A DNA stretch of 16,412 bases, from assembly GCA_016193195.1 (NCBI GenBank), contig JACPSQ010000019.1, positions 1 through 16,412 on the forward strand. The letters are read 5' to 3'. Below the pieces are notes generated by a model. That model saw only the letters and a list, made by a program, of their open reading frames with translations, searched no databases and was not told the DNA's origin. Both the position numbers and the translations under genes were made by a program. The stretch is from Candidatus Omnitrophota bacterium. Lineage in GTDB: Bacteria > Omnitrophota > Gorgyraeia > Aquiviventales > Aquiviventaceae. Every line of letters starts with the position of its first letter. Position 1 is the stretch's first letter. Below, piece by piece: positions 1 through 5,575 of this stretch.

Positions 1-1113
1 GAGCCTGGCCTCGTGCCTTCTCACTTGGTAGGCGCCAAAGAGCCAGAGGAGGAGGAGTAAGCCCGCCGCGGCGGCTCCCATCGCCATGCCATGTGCCGAC
101 TTGAACTCTTTGACGAGGGGGGCCAGCACTTCTTGGAGCGGCGTGCTCGCCGATTTTGCCAGGCCTCCCTTGAGGAAATCCATGGAAACCCCGAGCCCCT
201 GCGATCCCCCGCGCACCAACCCGACGGCTGACGCGAACGAGAGCGGCAGCTCCCCCGCGTCGCGATGCCCGAGGAGCTCTCGGCCGACCTCGACCGCGCA
301 CTGCAGGTGCTCGGCAAGCTGCTGACGCCAGGGCTCGATGAGCGCCTCCTCCCCGACGAGGATCACCGCGGGAATTCGGGCGTCCGGGTAGGTCCGCGTG
401 AAGAAGTTCATGGACACGCCCAATTCACTCAACAGCCGTTGGGCCTTTGGGTCCGCAGCATCAGCGCCGCTCGCCAGCGCCGCAGCGTCCCCCGCCTCCT
501 CGACGAGGCTGACATCCCGCGCGAGGTAGGGAACGCCGTCCCGCGCGATCACGAGGTGCGCCTGCTCCGGCTCAACGTCCACGAGGCAGACAAACTCATG
601 CGGATCGGAGCCGTTCGGCTTTGTCGGCGCGGTCAACCTCGCGAGGCTCAGGCTCCTCGGCTCGATGCGCGTCGGCGTGACACCCGCCTCGGCCAGCACC
701 GTCTGGAGCTCTTGGAAGGGACGTTGCTGCACGGCGGCAAAGACGATCTCGAGCTTATGCGACGTCTTCGATTCGGCGGCGTGGTAGGCCCACACCAGCG
801 TCTCCGTCCTGAAGGGGGTGTACTTTTGCGCTTCAAATTGGATGGCCGTGCCCCATTCCGCCTTCGGCAACATCGGCGTCGTGAAGAACCGAATCAGGGT
901 GTCGTCCGTCGGGATCGCCACGGCGAGCTTGCGTCTGCTGAGGCCGGAAATCGCGATGGCCTGGCGGATGGCCTGGCTGAGGTGGCTCGTCGTGTCGCCA
1001 TCAATGGGCACCCGCACCCGCGAGATGACGCGCGCGCCCTGCATGGCGAGCACTTCCACGGACTTGGCACGAATGACCAACCCCGCAGATGTCCCTGTCA
1101 GTGAGAATTTCAT
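1..1113 (-). CDS. pilM: PilM/GspL-like type IV pilus assembly protein, 3' end cut off by window
   Basis: An uninterrupted frame of 371 codons from ATG at 1113 to the left edge; the stop lies outside. The start MKFSLTGTSAGLVIRAKSVE, an actin-like fold pattern and the block FEAQKYTPF are typical of PilM, the cytoplasmic ATPase-fold protein that couples the pilus motor to the PilN/PilO inner-membrane ring. From about residue 345 there is a hydrophobic segment (GMAMGAAAAGLLLLLWLFGAY) followed by basic residues. Free PilM has no membrane segment, so this looks like a PilM-PilN fusion or a GspL-type arrangement in which the cytoplasmic domain continues into a membrane anchor and periplasmic domain. 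A purine-rich GAGGCGG lies just upstream of the ATG. It is the first gene after riboswitch 1, so expression is probably c-di-GMP dependent. Family confidence is good; the fusion is inferred because the rest is off the window. Confidence 0.85.
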   Translation of the reverse strand, partial: MKFSLTGTSAGLVIRAKSVEVLAMQGARVISRVRVPIDGDTTSHLSQAIRQAIAISGLSRRKLAVAIPTDDTLIRFFTTPMLPKAEWGTAIQFEAQKYTPFRTETLVWAYHAAESKTSHKLEIVFAAVQQRPFQELQTVLAEAGVTPTRIEPRSLSLARLTAPTKPNGSDPHEFVCLVDVEPEQAHLVIARDGVPYLARDVSLVEEAGDAAALASGADAADPKAQRLLSELGVSMNFFTRTYPDARIPAVILVGEEALIEPWRQQLAEHLQCAVEVGRELLGHRDAGELPLSFASAVGLVRGGSQGLGVSMDFLKGGLAKSASTPLQEVLAPLVKEFKSAHGMAMGAAAAGLLLLLWLFGAYQVRRHEARL

Positions 1114-1162
1114 CGATCCGCCTCACATCACCGAATCACAGAATCCCACAGAAACACAAAGC

Positions 1163-1188
1163 CCGAGCCAACAAAAAAACTGGTTCGG
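1163..1188 (-). terminator. Riboswitch 1 expression-platform terminator hairpin (degenerate)
   Basis: On the minus strand CCGAACCA pairs with TGGCTCGG across a U-rich loop. It matches the hairpins of riboswitches 2 and 3, but one pair is an A-C mismatch and the following tract (CTTTGTGTTTCTG) is not a clean U run. The 5' arm overlaps the 3' strand of aptamer stem P1 (CGAACCAG), so the two folds exclude each other. It may terminate less efficiently than the other two. Confidence 0.7.
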
Positions 1189-1354
1189 CAGCCCGGCCCC
1201 CAGCACTAATTTGCCCTGCAAATTAGTGCTGGGCCGTGGCTTTGCCCCGCTTGTTTCGCTTCGCGAAACATGCTGCGGGGCCCCGCAAGCTCTGCTTTGC
1301 GCAGCACAGCATGCGGGGCGTCTCCACCTCGCGGTGGATTTGCCCTTTCGCCAG
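1180..1354 (-). promoter_or_regulatory. Cyclic-di-GMP-I (GEMM-I) riboswitch 1, upstream of pilM-like gene
   Basis: Read on the minus strand. CTGGCG (1354-1349) opens P1; then A18-like, G20-like and GCAAATCC; P2 is a perfect TCCACC/GGTGGA stem closed by a GCGA (GNRA) tetraloop (1338-1323); then GAC, GCAAAGCCACGG (1245-1234), P3, and GCCGGGCTGCCGAACCAG closing P1. These are the conserved blocks of the Vibrio Vc2 class. The base aligned by eye with G20 is G, which predicts c-di-GMP and not cGAMP. Oddities: 74 nt forming two tandem hairpins sit between GAC and GCAAAGCC, and P3 is a perfect 16-bp hairpin with a 3-nt loop (1199-1233). The following terminator shares its 5' arm with P1, so ligand binding should turn transcription on. 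Confidence 0.88.
1246..1319 (-). repeat. Two tandem hairpins inserted in the core of riboswitch 1
   Basis: Hairpin A (1318-1281) has outer arms CCCCGCA/TGCGGGG with an inner CTGC/GCAG stem. Hairpin B (1280-1245) has outer arms CCCCGC/GCGGGG and an inner GTTTCGC/GCGAAAC stem with a GAA loop. They abut with no spacer. The pair lies exactly where riboswitch 2 reads GACGCAAAGCC without interruption. The two hairpins share their outer arms, so pairing between hairpins is also possible. Confidence 0.8.
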
Positions 1355-1380
1355 TCCTTCGACAAACGCACCAGCGATCT

Positions 1381-1398
1381 CAAACGTGAGTGCGTTTG
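1381..1398 (-). promoter_or_regulatory. 5' leader hairpin between promoter and aptamer 1
   Basis: Minus strand CAAACG-CACTCA-CGTTTG gives a 6-bp stem and a 6-nt loop in the leader between the predicted start of transcription (about 1434) and the aptamer (1354). The other two riboswitches also have a hairpin here with different sequence, so the structure seems to be kept and not the bases. Role unknown; possibly an insulator or 5' stabiliser. Confidence 0.45.
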
Positions 1399-1440
1399 CA
1401 TTATCAAATCTTACGCTCTAACAATAACCGTACTATAAAA

Positions 1441-1470
1441 AGTATGCCTGATTGCCCAGCCCGGTGTCAA
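1441..1470 (-). promoter_or_regulatory. Sigma-70-type promoter for riboswitch 1 / pilM-like gene
   Basis: Minus strand TTGACA (1470-1465), 18-bp spacer, CATACT (1446-1441). The spacer ends in ATCAGG next to the -10. The same TTGACR-18-CATACT layout with ATCAGG occurs before riboswitches 2 and 3, which makes the call strong. Predicted start of transcription about 1434. Confidence 0.8.
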
Positions 1471-1472
1471 TC

Positions 1473-1509
1473 AGGCGCTCTGATTTTTCTGATTTTTTGC
1501 GGAGCGCCT
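1473..1509 (-). repeat. Inverted repeat at the 3' end of the Ig-repeat gene
   Basis: AGGCGCTC (1473-1480) pairs with GAGCGCCT (1502-1509) around a T-rich 21-nt loop that holds a doubled CTGATTTTT. It starts at the stop codon of the Ig-repeat gene and ends next to the -35 of the next promoter. There is no U run after it on the minus strand, so it is not a standard intrinsic terminator; it may still protect or end the upstream transcript. Confidence 0.4.
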
Positions 1510-3401
1510 CACATGCCGCCCACCGCGGCGCCCCGGAGGTACAGATTGCCGCTCGCTCCATCGAAGACGGCCACGATCTGGCCGCTGCCATTCTTGATGG
1601 CGAGCTTCCCGGAGCCGGCCGTCAGGCCGGTCTGCCCGGGGCGGACGCTGCCCTTGAGGTAGGTCACGTTCCGGCTGAACGCGAAGACCCGCTCGGCGTT
1701 CCGCTTGAGGAGGAACGCCCCGGTCAGGCCGGCGGGCGGGGCCGTGTTGAAGTTCACCTGACTCGTCGGCACGAGGAAGGCGTTCCCCAGGCTATCGATG
1801 GTGAGGATCGGCCCGAGGCTGTCCTTGATCCGCCAGACCGGGGTGCCGGGAGGGGGCTCGTTGATCACCGTCAGCGTCGCAGGCGGACTCTCCTGACTGC
1901 ATCCCGCCGCGTTGCACGCCTGCACCGTGTAGGTGTAAGTCACGGCGGTTGCGGGTGCGGCCGTCTGGAGGGAGGTCGCCGGGCCCTGGTACACGGTCGC
2001 CGCGGGGGGCGGCGCGGTCTGACGCAGGGTGTACGACGTCGGCGAGTTGTTCCCGCTCCAGGTCGCGCTCACCAACTGCCCCGGGCTGACCGTCGCCGGG
2101 CTGATCGTCAGCGTCACGACCGTCGGCGCCGGGGGCAGCAGGGTCACGGAGGCCGAGCAGGGGATGCCGGCTTGGTCCAGGGCGTTCTTGGGCGTGATCG
2201 TACACGTGGCCGAGCCAGGCGAGGCGCCGCTAAACGTCATCGGGCCTGGGCCCCAGGACAGGGGGACCAACGCCCCACTGATGGGGGCGATCGTCCCCGT
2301 ACAGCTATACGTCCCACTGGCCGTCGAGGCGGAGGAGCCCCACCCCACCGTCGCCGTCGCGGTCCCATCGGCCGCAATGGTGGCGGACGCCGGACTAAAG
2401 CTGATCGTGCAGCTCGCCGGCGGCACCAGGGTCACGCTCGCCGCACAGGGGTTGGTCGAGGTCCCCCCCGCCCCGGTCAACGAGGTGACGGTGCAGCTGT
2501 GCGGCTGCTGCGACGTCACGCCGGCAAAGCTTAAGGTCCCCGGTCCCGAGAGCGCGCCGAGCGGTCCGCTTAAGGGACTGATCCCGCCGGTGCAGGAGTA
2601 GTTCCCGTTCGTCGCGTAGCTGGACGTCAGGTTGAACGGGACGCTGGCGTTGCCGTTCACGTCCGCCATGACGGTGGTGCCGGTGGAGCCATTCAACGTG
2701 AGGGTGCAGGTTGGCAGCGGCGGCAGGAGGGTCACCGTCGCCGAACAGGAGGCGGTCTGCCACGCCGCGTTAGTGGCCCGGACGTCACATCTGCCCGTCG
2801 TCTGCGACGTGATGTTGGAGAAGGTGATCGGCGTGCCTGGAGCAGGGATCGAGAAGTACGCGCCGAGGCCTCCGGATGAGGGGCTGGCGTTGGGGCTGCA
2901 GGAATACTCTCCGCCGTTGGCCGCGTTGGCGGACCAGACGGTAGCCGAGACGGTCGCCACGCCGCTTGGGTTCGCGTTGACGCTCGACGCATTGAAGCTC
3001 ACGCCGCAGCTCGCAGGCGGGGTGCATAGGGGCGAATTATATTCAATGACGCCGCAACTCTGCCCATTGGGGATCGCACAGCAGTAGTTCGGCAGAATAT
3101 TCCCCACCGGATACGGACCCGGGGGCTTATAACCACAGTACCAGTAGTACGGGTTACAATAGTAGTAGTTACATGGGACATCACCACCCCCCCAATTGAT
3201 AGTCGTCCAGAACTGGCAGCTCTGGCCACAGTATGTTGCATCAGTCCCGCAGCGATAGCTCGGAAAACACTCCCACCTATCGTTCCCTGAGCACCACCAG
3301 GCGCTGGCTGGATGGGGACTGGACAACACCGCAGCCAAGACTGCGCCAAGGACCAGCGCGGGTTTCACAGCCATTCGGGAACCCCCCGCAAGCGATCTCA
3401 T
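1509..3401 (-). CDS. Secreted Cys-rich protein with tandem Ig-like repeats, likely surface or pilus-associated
   Basis: 630 aa from ATG 3401, which has AGGAG about 10 nt upstream and lies 7 nt after the preceding stop; ATG 3374 (MAVKPALVLG) is a second possible start. A signal peptide ends near residue 34 (PHPASA before WWCSG). Residues 35-120 are rich in Cys, Trp and Tyr (for example CNYYYCNPYYWYCGY), suggesting a disulfide-held domain. Three related modules of about 95-100 aa follow, each with a C-x-C start, a YSC strand and an end like CSASVTLLPP, then an Ig/FN3-like module (about 420-515). The C-terminal domain has strands WRIKDSLGPILTIDSLGNAF and IVAVFDGASGNLYLRG. No enzyme motif seen. 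It is co-transcribed with the 340-aa gene behind riboswitch 2. An adhesin-like role is inferred from architecture and c-di-GMP control only. Confidence 0.8.
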   Translation of the reverse strand: MRSLAGGSRMAVKPALVLGAVLAAVLSSPHPASAWWCSGNDRWECFPSYRCGTDATYCGQSCQFWTTINWGGGDVPCNYYYCNPYYWYCGYKPPGPYPVGNILPNYCCAIPNGQSCGVIEYNSPLCTPPASCGVSFNASSVNANPSGVATVSATVWSANAANGGEYSCSPNASPSSGGLGAYFSIPAPGTPITFSNITSQTTGRCDVRATNAAWQTASCSATVTLLPPLPTCTLTLNGSTGTTVMADVNGNASVPFNLTSSYATNGNYSCTGGISPLSGPLGALSGPGTLSFAGVTSQQPHSCTVTSLTGAGGTSTNPCAASVTLVPPASCTISFSPASATIAADGTATATVGWGSSASTASGTYSCTGTIAPISGALVPLSWGPGPMTFSGASPGSATCTITPKNALDQAGIPCSASVTLLPPAPTVVTLTISPATVSPGQLVSATWSGNNSPTSYTLRQTAPPPAATVYQGPATSLQTAAPATAVTYTYTVQACNAAGCSQESPPATLTVINEPPPGTPVWRIKDSLGPILTIDSLGNAFLVPTSQVNFNTAPPAGLTGAFLLKRNAERVFAFSRNVTYLKGSVRPGQTGLTAGSGKLAIKNGSGQIVAVFDGASGNLYLRGAAVGGM

Positions 3402-3408
3402 GGCGCTT

Positions 3409-4431
3409 TCACTCCTTTCCTTCTTGGGTTTTGACAAGATCCACGCGTTTGGCATCGAGGGTTTTACCCGCATCGTCTTTGCTGGAGAAGTAGATCGCCA
3501 GGTGGTCGCCAACCCGCAAGTCCTGCAGAGTGACCGGTGTCGTGCTGAGCGGCGGGAGAGCGGGGGGTGGATCCGACGCAGTACGGGCGGGCTTGGGCGT
3601 TGGCACAAGCACGCGATTGATCTGAGGCGACCCTGAGAGCCTGACCGACCAGCGCCCTGGAGCCACAACGGGTCGGCCAACCTTCCTCGTATCGACCTTG
3701 GAGAACACGGAAGCCGAGTCAACAATCGTCACAGTGAGGAGGTTATCTTGAATGGCTGCAAGTTGCCCAATGACCGGTTCGGAGCCTGGTGATCGCCGGT
3801 CGGCTGGCGCAGCTGGAGGACGCGCCACAACAGTAATGGTGTTCGCCATAAGCTGCGTGGCCAGTCGAATATTGTCATTCGTGGTAACGGTCACCACATC
3901 GCCAAGCTGCACTTCGTCCGCCTGAATCGCCTCTCCCGGAGCTTCCTCCCACGCGGAATCTGCAATGGCCCTTGAGAAGGCCGTTGCCTGTGACCAGGTC
4001 ACCACCCGCTCTTCAGTGTGATATCGAGAGCCGTCAGCGACTTCGGGAATGACGAGTTCTATGGTCAGCGATGTGGCATCACGTTTGACGATCATCCCAG
4101 TCCACGTGTGAATCACGTCCGGCAAGAAGAACTGCTGAGTAGCAGCAGAGGGTTGGCTGGATTTGAGTGCCGGCGAGGTCGATGGCGGGACGGCCATCGG
4201 CGCCGCCTGCCCTGCCTGCGCCGCGCTGCTTCCAGTCTCGCTCTGTGCGGCAGGCCGACTGAGTTGCGCAGGGCTCATCCCAACGGCTCGAGGCGCGGCT
4301 TCCCCCCTCGGGATCTCCTGAGCCGGCTTCGGAGGAGGACTCGCGATCTTGAGCACGACCGCGCCGATCGCCACCCCCAGGACTAAGAGCCCCACCGTGA
4401 CCTTGAGATCAGCTTTTCCCATCTTGTCCAC
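3409..4431 (-). CDS. Membrane-anchored hypothetical protein with two beta-rich modules
   Basis: 340 aa from a GTG start at 4431 with GGGAGG 6 nt upstream; the in-frame ATG at 4422 is too far from that site. One N-terminal membrane segment (about residues 9-26, LKVTVGLLVLGVAIGAVVLKI) is followed by a low-complexity Pro/Ala/Ser linker to about residue 100. Two related modules follow: one around TGMIVKRDATSLTIELVIPE with QLGDVVTVTTNDNIR, the other around GQLAAIQDNLLTVTIVDS with LRVGDHLAIYFSSKDD. They resemble DUF5666-like OB/beta-barrel repeats. No catalytic motif is visible. It is the first gene after riboswitch 2 and is followed after 7 nt by the secreted Ig-repeat protein, suggesting that they act together at the envelope. 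Function unknown. Confidence 0.75.
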   Translation of the reverse strand: MDKMGKADLKVTVGLLVLGVAIGAVVLKIASPPPKPAQEIPRGEAAPRAVGMSPAQLSRPAAQSETGSSAAQAGQAAPMAVPPSTSPALKSSQPSAATQQFFLPDVIHTWTGMIVKRDATSLTIELVIPEVADGSRYHTEERVVTWSQATAFSRAIADSAWEEAPGEAIQADEVQLGDVVTVTTNDNIRLATQLMANTITVVARPPAAPADRRSPGSEPVIGQLAAIQDNLLTVTIVDSASVFSKVDTRKVGRPVVAPGRWSVRLSGSPQINRVLVPTPKPARTASDPPPALPPLSTTPVTLQDLRVGDHLAIYFSSKDDAGKTLDAKRVDLVKTQEGKE

Positions 4432-4498
4432 GCGCCGCCTCCCTATTTGAATCTGCGAAATCGTCTTCGGAAAATCTGCGCAATCATTTCACGAGCAA

Positions 4499-4532
4499 CA
4501 AAAAACCCGAACCAACAAAAAACTGGTTCGGG
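4499..4532 (-). terminator. Riboswitch 2 expression-platform terminator
   Basis: Minus strand CCCGAACCA/TGGTTCGGG, a perfect 9-bp stem, followed by T6. Its 5' arm overlaps the P1 closing strand CGAACCAG of the aptamer. 68 nt separate it from the GTG start of the 340-aa gene. Confidence 0.85.
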
Positions 4533-4698
4533 AACCCGGCTGTCTCACGCCGTCTGGTCGGCCTCAGACTTCGTCTTCGGCACTACCATCAGCGACCACC
4601 GCGTCTGCGGCGGTGCCCGCTTCGGTAGGCAGCCCGGCCATCTCATGAGACCCGTGGCTTTGCGTCCCCCGCTCACGCGAGGTTTGCCGTTTCGCCAG
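4523..4698 (-). promoter_or_regulatory. Cyclic-di-GMP-I (GEMM-I) riboswitch 2
   Basis: Minus strand CTGGCGAAACGGCAAACC (4698-4681), P2 CCTCGC/GCGGGG closed by a GTGA (GNRA) loop (4682-4667), uninterrupted GACGCAAAGCCACGGG (4666-4651), a long P3 arm beginning GTCTCA and ending TGAGAC, then GCCGGGTTCCCGAACCAG. G is at the G20-equivalent position, predicting c-di-GMP. P3 is enlarged: it contains nested stems (TACC/GGTA and CACCGC/GCGGTG) and an internal copy-like GGCCGGGCTGCC resembling the aptamer 3' block. It drives the 340-aa and Ig-repeat genes; an ON switch is predicted from the P1/terminator overlap. Confidence 0.9.
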
Positions 4699-4706
4699 TC
4701 CTAACG

Positions 4707-4732
4707 TCTGTCGGTGGCACGCCTCACACCGA
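4707..4732 (-). promoter_or_regulatory. 5' leader hairpin between promoter and aptamer 2
   Basis: Minus strand TGTCGGTG pairs with CACCGACA (8 bp, about 10-nt loop) just after the predicted transcription start of riboswitch 2. The matching hairpin before riboswitch 3 is GTCGGC/GCCGAC. Confidence 0.55.
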
Positions 4733-4739
4733 CACCCCT

Positions 4740-4769
4740 AGTATGCCTGATCCTTCAGCCCGGCGTCAA
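4740..4769 (-). promoter_or_regulatory. Sigma-70-type promoter for riboswitch 2
   Basis: Minus strand TTGACG (4769-4764), 18-bp spacer, CATACT (4745-4740), with GATCAGG before the -10. The spacer base CCGGGCTG is shared with promoter 1. It diverges from the toxin-antitoxin promoter 36 bp away. Confidence 0.8.
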
Positions 4770-4804
4770 GGTGAACGTGCCAGATCAGTTGAATAGTACG
4801 CGCC

Positions 4805-4833
4805 TTGACGTACATACAAACCTTGTATATACT
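4805..4833 (+). promoter_or_regulatory. Toxin-antitoxin promoter with overlapping palindromic operator
   Basis: TTGACG (4805-4810), 17-bp spacer, TATACT (4828-4833): close to the sigma-70 consensus. The spacer and -10 hold a palindrome, 4810-4832, centred on ACC (4820-4822) with arms GTACATACAA and TTGTATATAC, 9 of 10 pairs matching. Operators in this position are typical for autorepression by ribbon-helix-helix antitoxins. A strong AGGAGGTGA site follows just before the antitoxin ATG. Confidence 0.85.
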
Positions 4834-4854
4834 CATAGGCAGGAGGTGAGGCCG

Positions 4855-5106
4855 ATGTCAACCGTCACGGTGAACGTGTCGTTTCCAAAGCAACTGTTCA
4901 AGACGCTGGACGCCGTTGCCCAGCAGGAAGCCAGAACCCGCTCCGAGCTGCTGCGTGAAGCCGTCCGGATGTACGTGGAGCGCAAGCGGCGCTGGGAAAA
5001 GCTGCTTGGATTCTGGCGCCGAGAGGCACGACGGCTCGGCTTGAAACCTGAGAACGTCGAAACCGCCATCTCCGACTATCGAGCAAGCCAGCGTGCCGCT
5101 TCGTAG
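4855..5106 (+). CDS. Ribbon-helix-helix antitoxin
   Basis: 83 aa from ATG 4855, chosen because AGGAGGTGA lies about 6 nt upstream; longer in-frame starts would run through the promoter. The N-terminal strand TVTVNVSFPKQLFKTLDAVA and helices EARTRSELLREAVRMYVERK form a CopG/MetJ-type RHH DNA-binding domain; the rest (to YRASQRAAS) would wrap the toxin. Stop and toxin start are adjacent (TAG ATG). It probably dimerises on the palindrome over its own promoter. Confidence 0.88.
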   Translation: MSTVTVNVSFPKQLFKTLDAVAQQEARTRSELLREAVRMYVERKRRWEKLLGFWRREARRLGLKPENVETAISDYRASQRAAS

Positions 5107-5523
5107 ATGCGCCCGCGGGTCGTCCTCGACACCAGCGTCGTGATCTCTGGACTTCTGTTCGGAGGCCCGCCAGGTCTCCTCCTTGACCTCGGGCTTGAAG
5201 GGGCCATCGAAGTCGCGACGTCTTCCAACCTGATGAACGAACTGGAACGGGTGTTGCACGAAAAGTTTCCTCACGCTCAGCAGGCCATCTGGGACACCGT
5301 GGCAACCTTGAAGGAGATCGCTGTGTCCACCATCCCACAGGAGTCGGTGACTGCGATCAGTGTCGACCCCAGCGACAACCGCGTCCTCGAGTGCGCCCTG
5401 AGCGCTCATGCGGATGCGATCGTGTCTGGAGACAAGCATCTGCTTGCCCTCAAGCTGTTTCGCGGGATGCCCATCCTTGCGCCGCAGGCATTTCTCGCCC
5501 AGTGGCGGCTGAAAAAGCCATAA
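5107..5523 (+). CDS. PIN-domain toxin (putative ribonuclease)
   Basis: 138 aa starting directly after the antitoxin stop, so translation is coupled. PIN-family acidic residues are visible: D8 in VVLDTSVVISGL, E45 in NLMNELERVL, D90 in DPSDNRVLECAL and D109 in IVSGDKHLL. Length and motifs fit the toxin class described as 'putative toxin-antitoxin system toxin component, PIN family' (COG1569-like). These are Mg-dependent endoribonucleases that act on RNA when the antitoxin is lost. All four acidic residues are present, so it is probably active. It converges with the tail-fibre-like gene, 52 nt between stops, with no clear terminator seen. Confidence 0.9.
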   Translation: MRPRVVLDTSVVISGLLFGGPPGLLLDLGLEGAIEVATSSNLMNELERVLHEKFPHAQQAIWDTVATLKEIAVSTIPQESVTAISVDPSDNRVLECALSAHADAIVSGDKHLLALKLFRGMPILAPQAFLAQWRLKKP

Positions 5524-5575
5524 CCCCTCCATCCGTTTATTGAGGTTCGCAAACATCCGAGGCGCGCTGGTGTGC

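Noticed and set aside
265..1104. Long plus-strand open frames over the PilM-like gene
   Set aside because: Arg/Pro-rich shadow of the minus-strand gene in GC-rich DNA; no recognisable motifs.
1114..1160. Further period-8 array (CACCGAATCACAGAATC-like) before the pilM start
   Set aside because: Only about two imperfect units with irregular period; not clearly different from chance.
1123..1407. Minus-strand 94-codon open frame across riboswitch 1
   Set aside because: It runs through the aptamer and terminator; the conserved bases are explained by RNA structure, not protein.
1452..2534. Plus-strand open frames over the Ig-repeat gene, including a 360-codon one
   Set aside because: Low-complexity Arg/Gly/Ala composition; the opposite strand has a signal peptide, modules and a ribosome site.
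4447..4704. Plus-strand open frame over riboswitch 2
   Set aside because: Lies on the wrong strand across a structured RNA with all GEMM-I blocks.
5524..5575. Bidirectional terminator between the PIN toxin and the tail-fibre-like gene
   Set aside because: No stable hairpin with a T tract found by eye.
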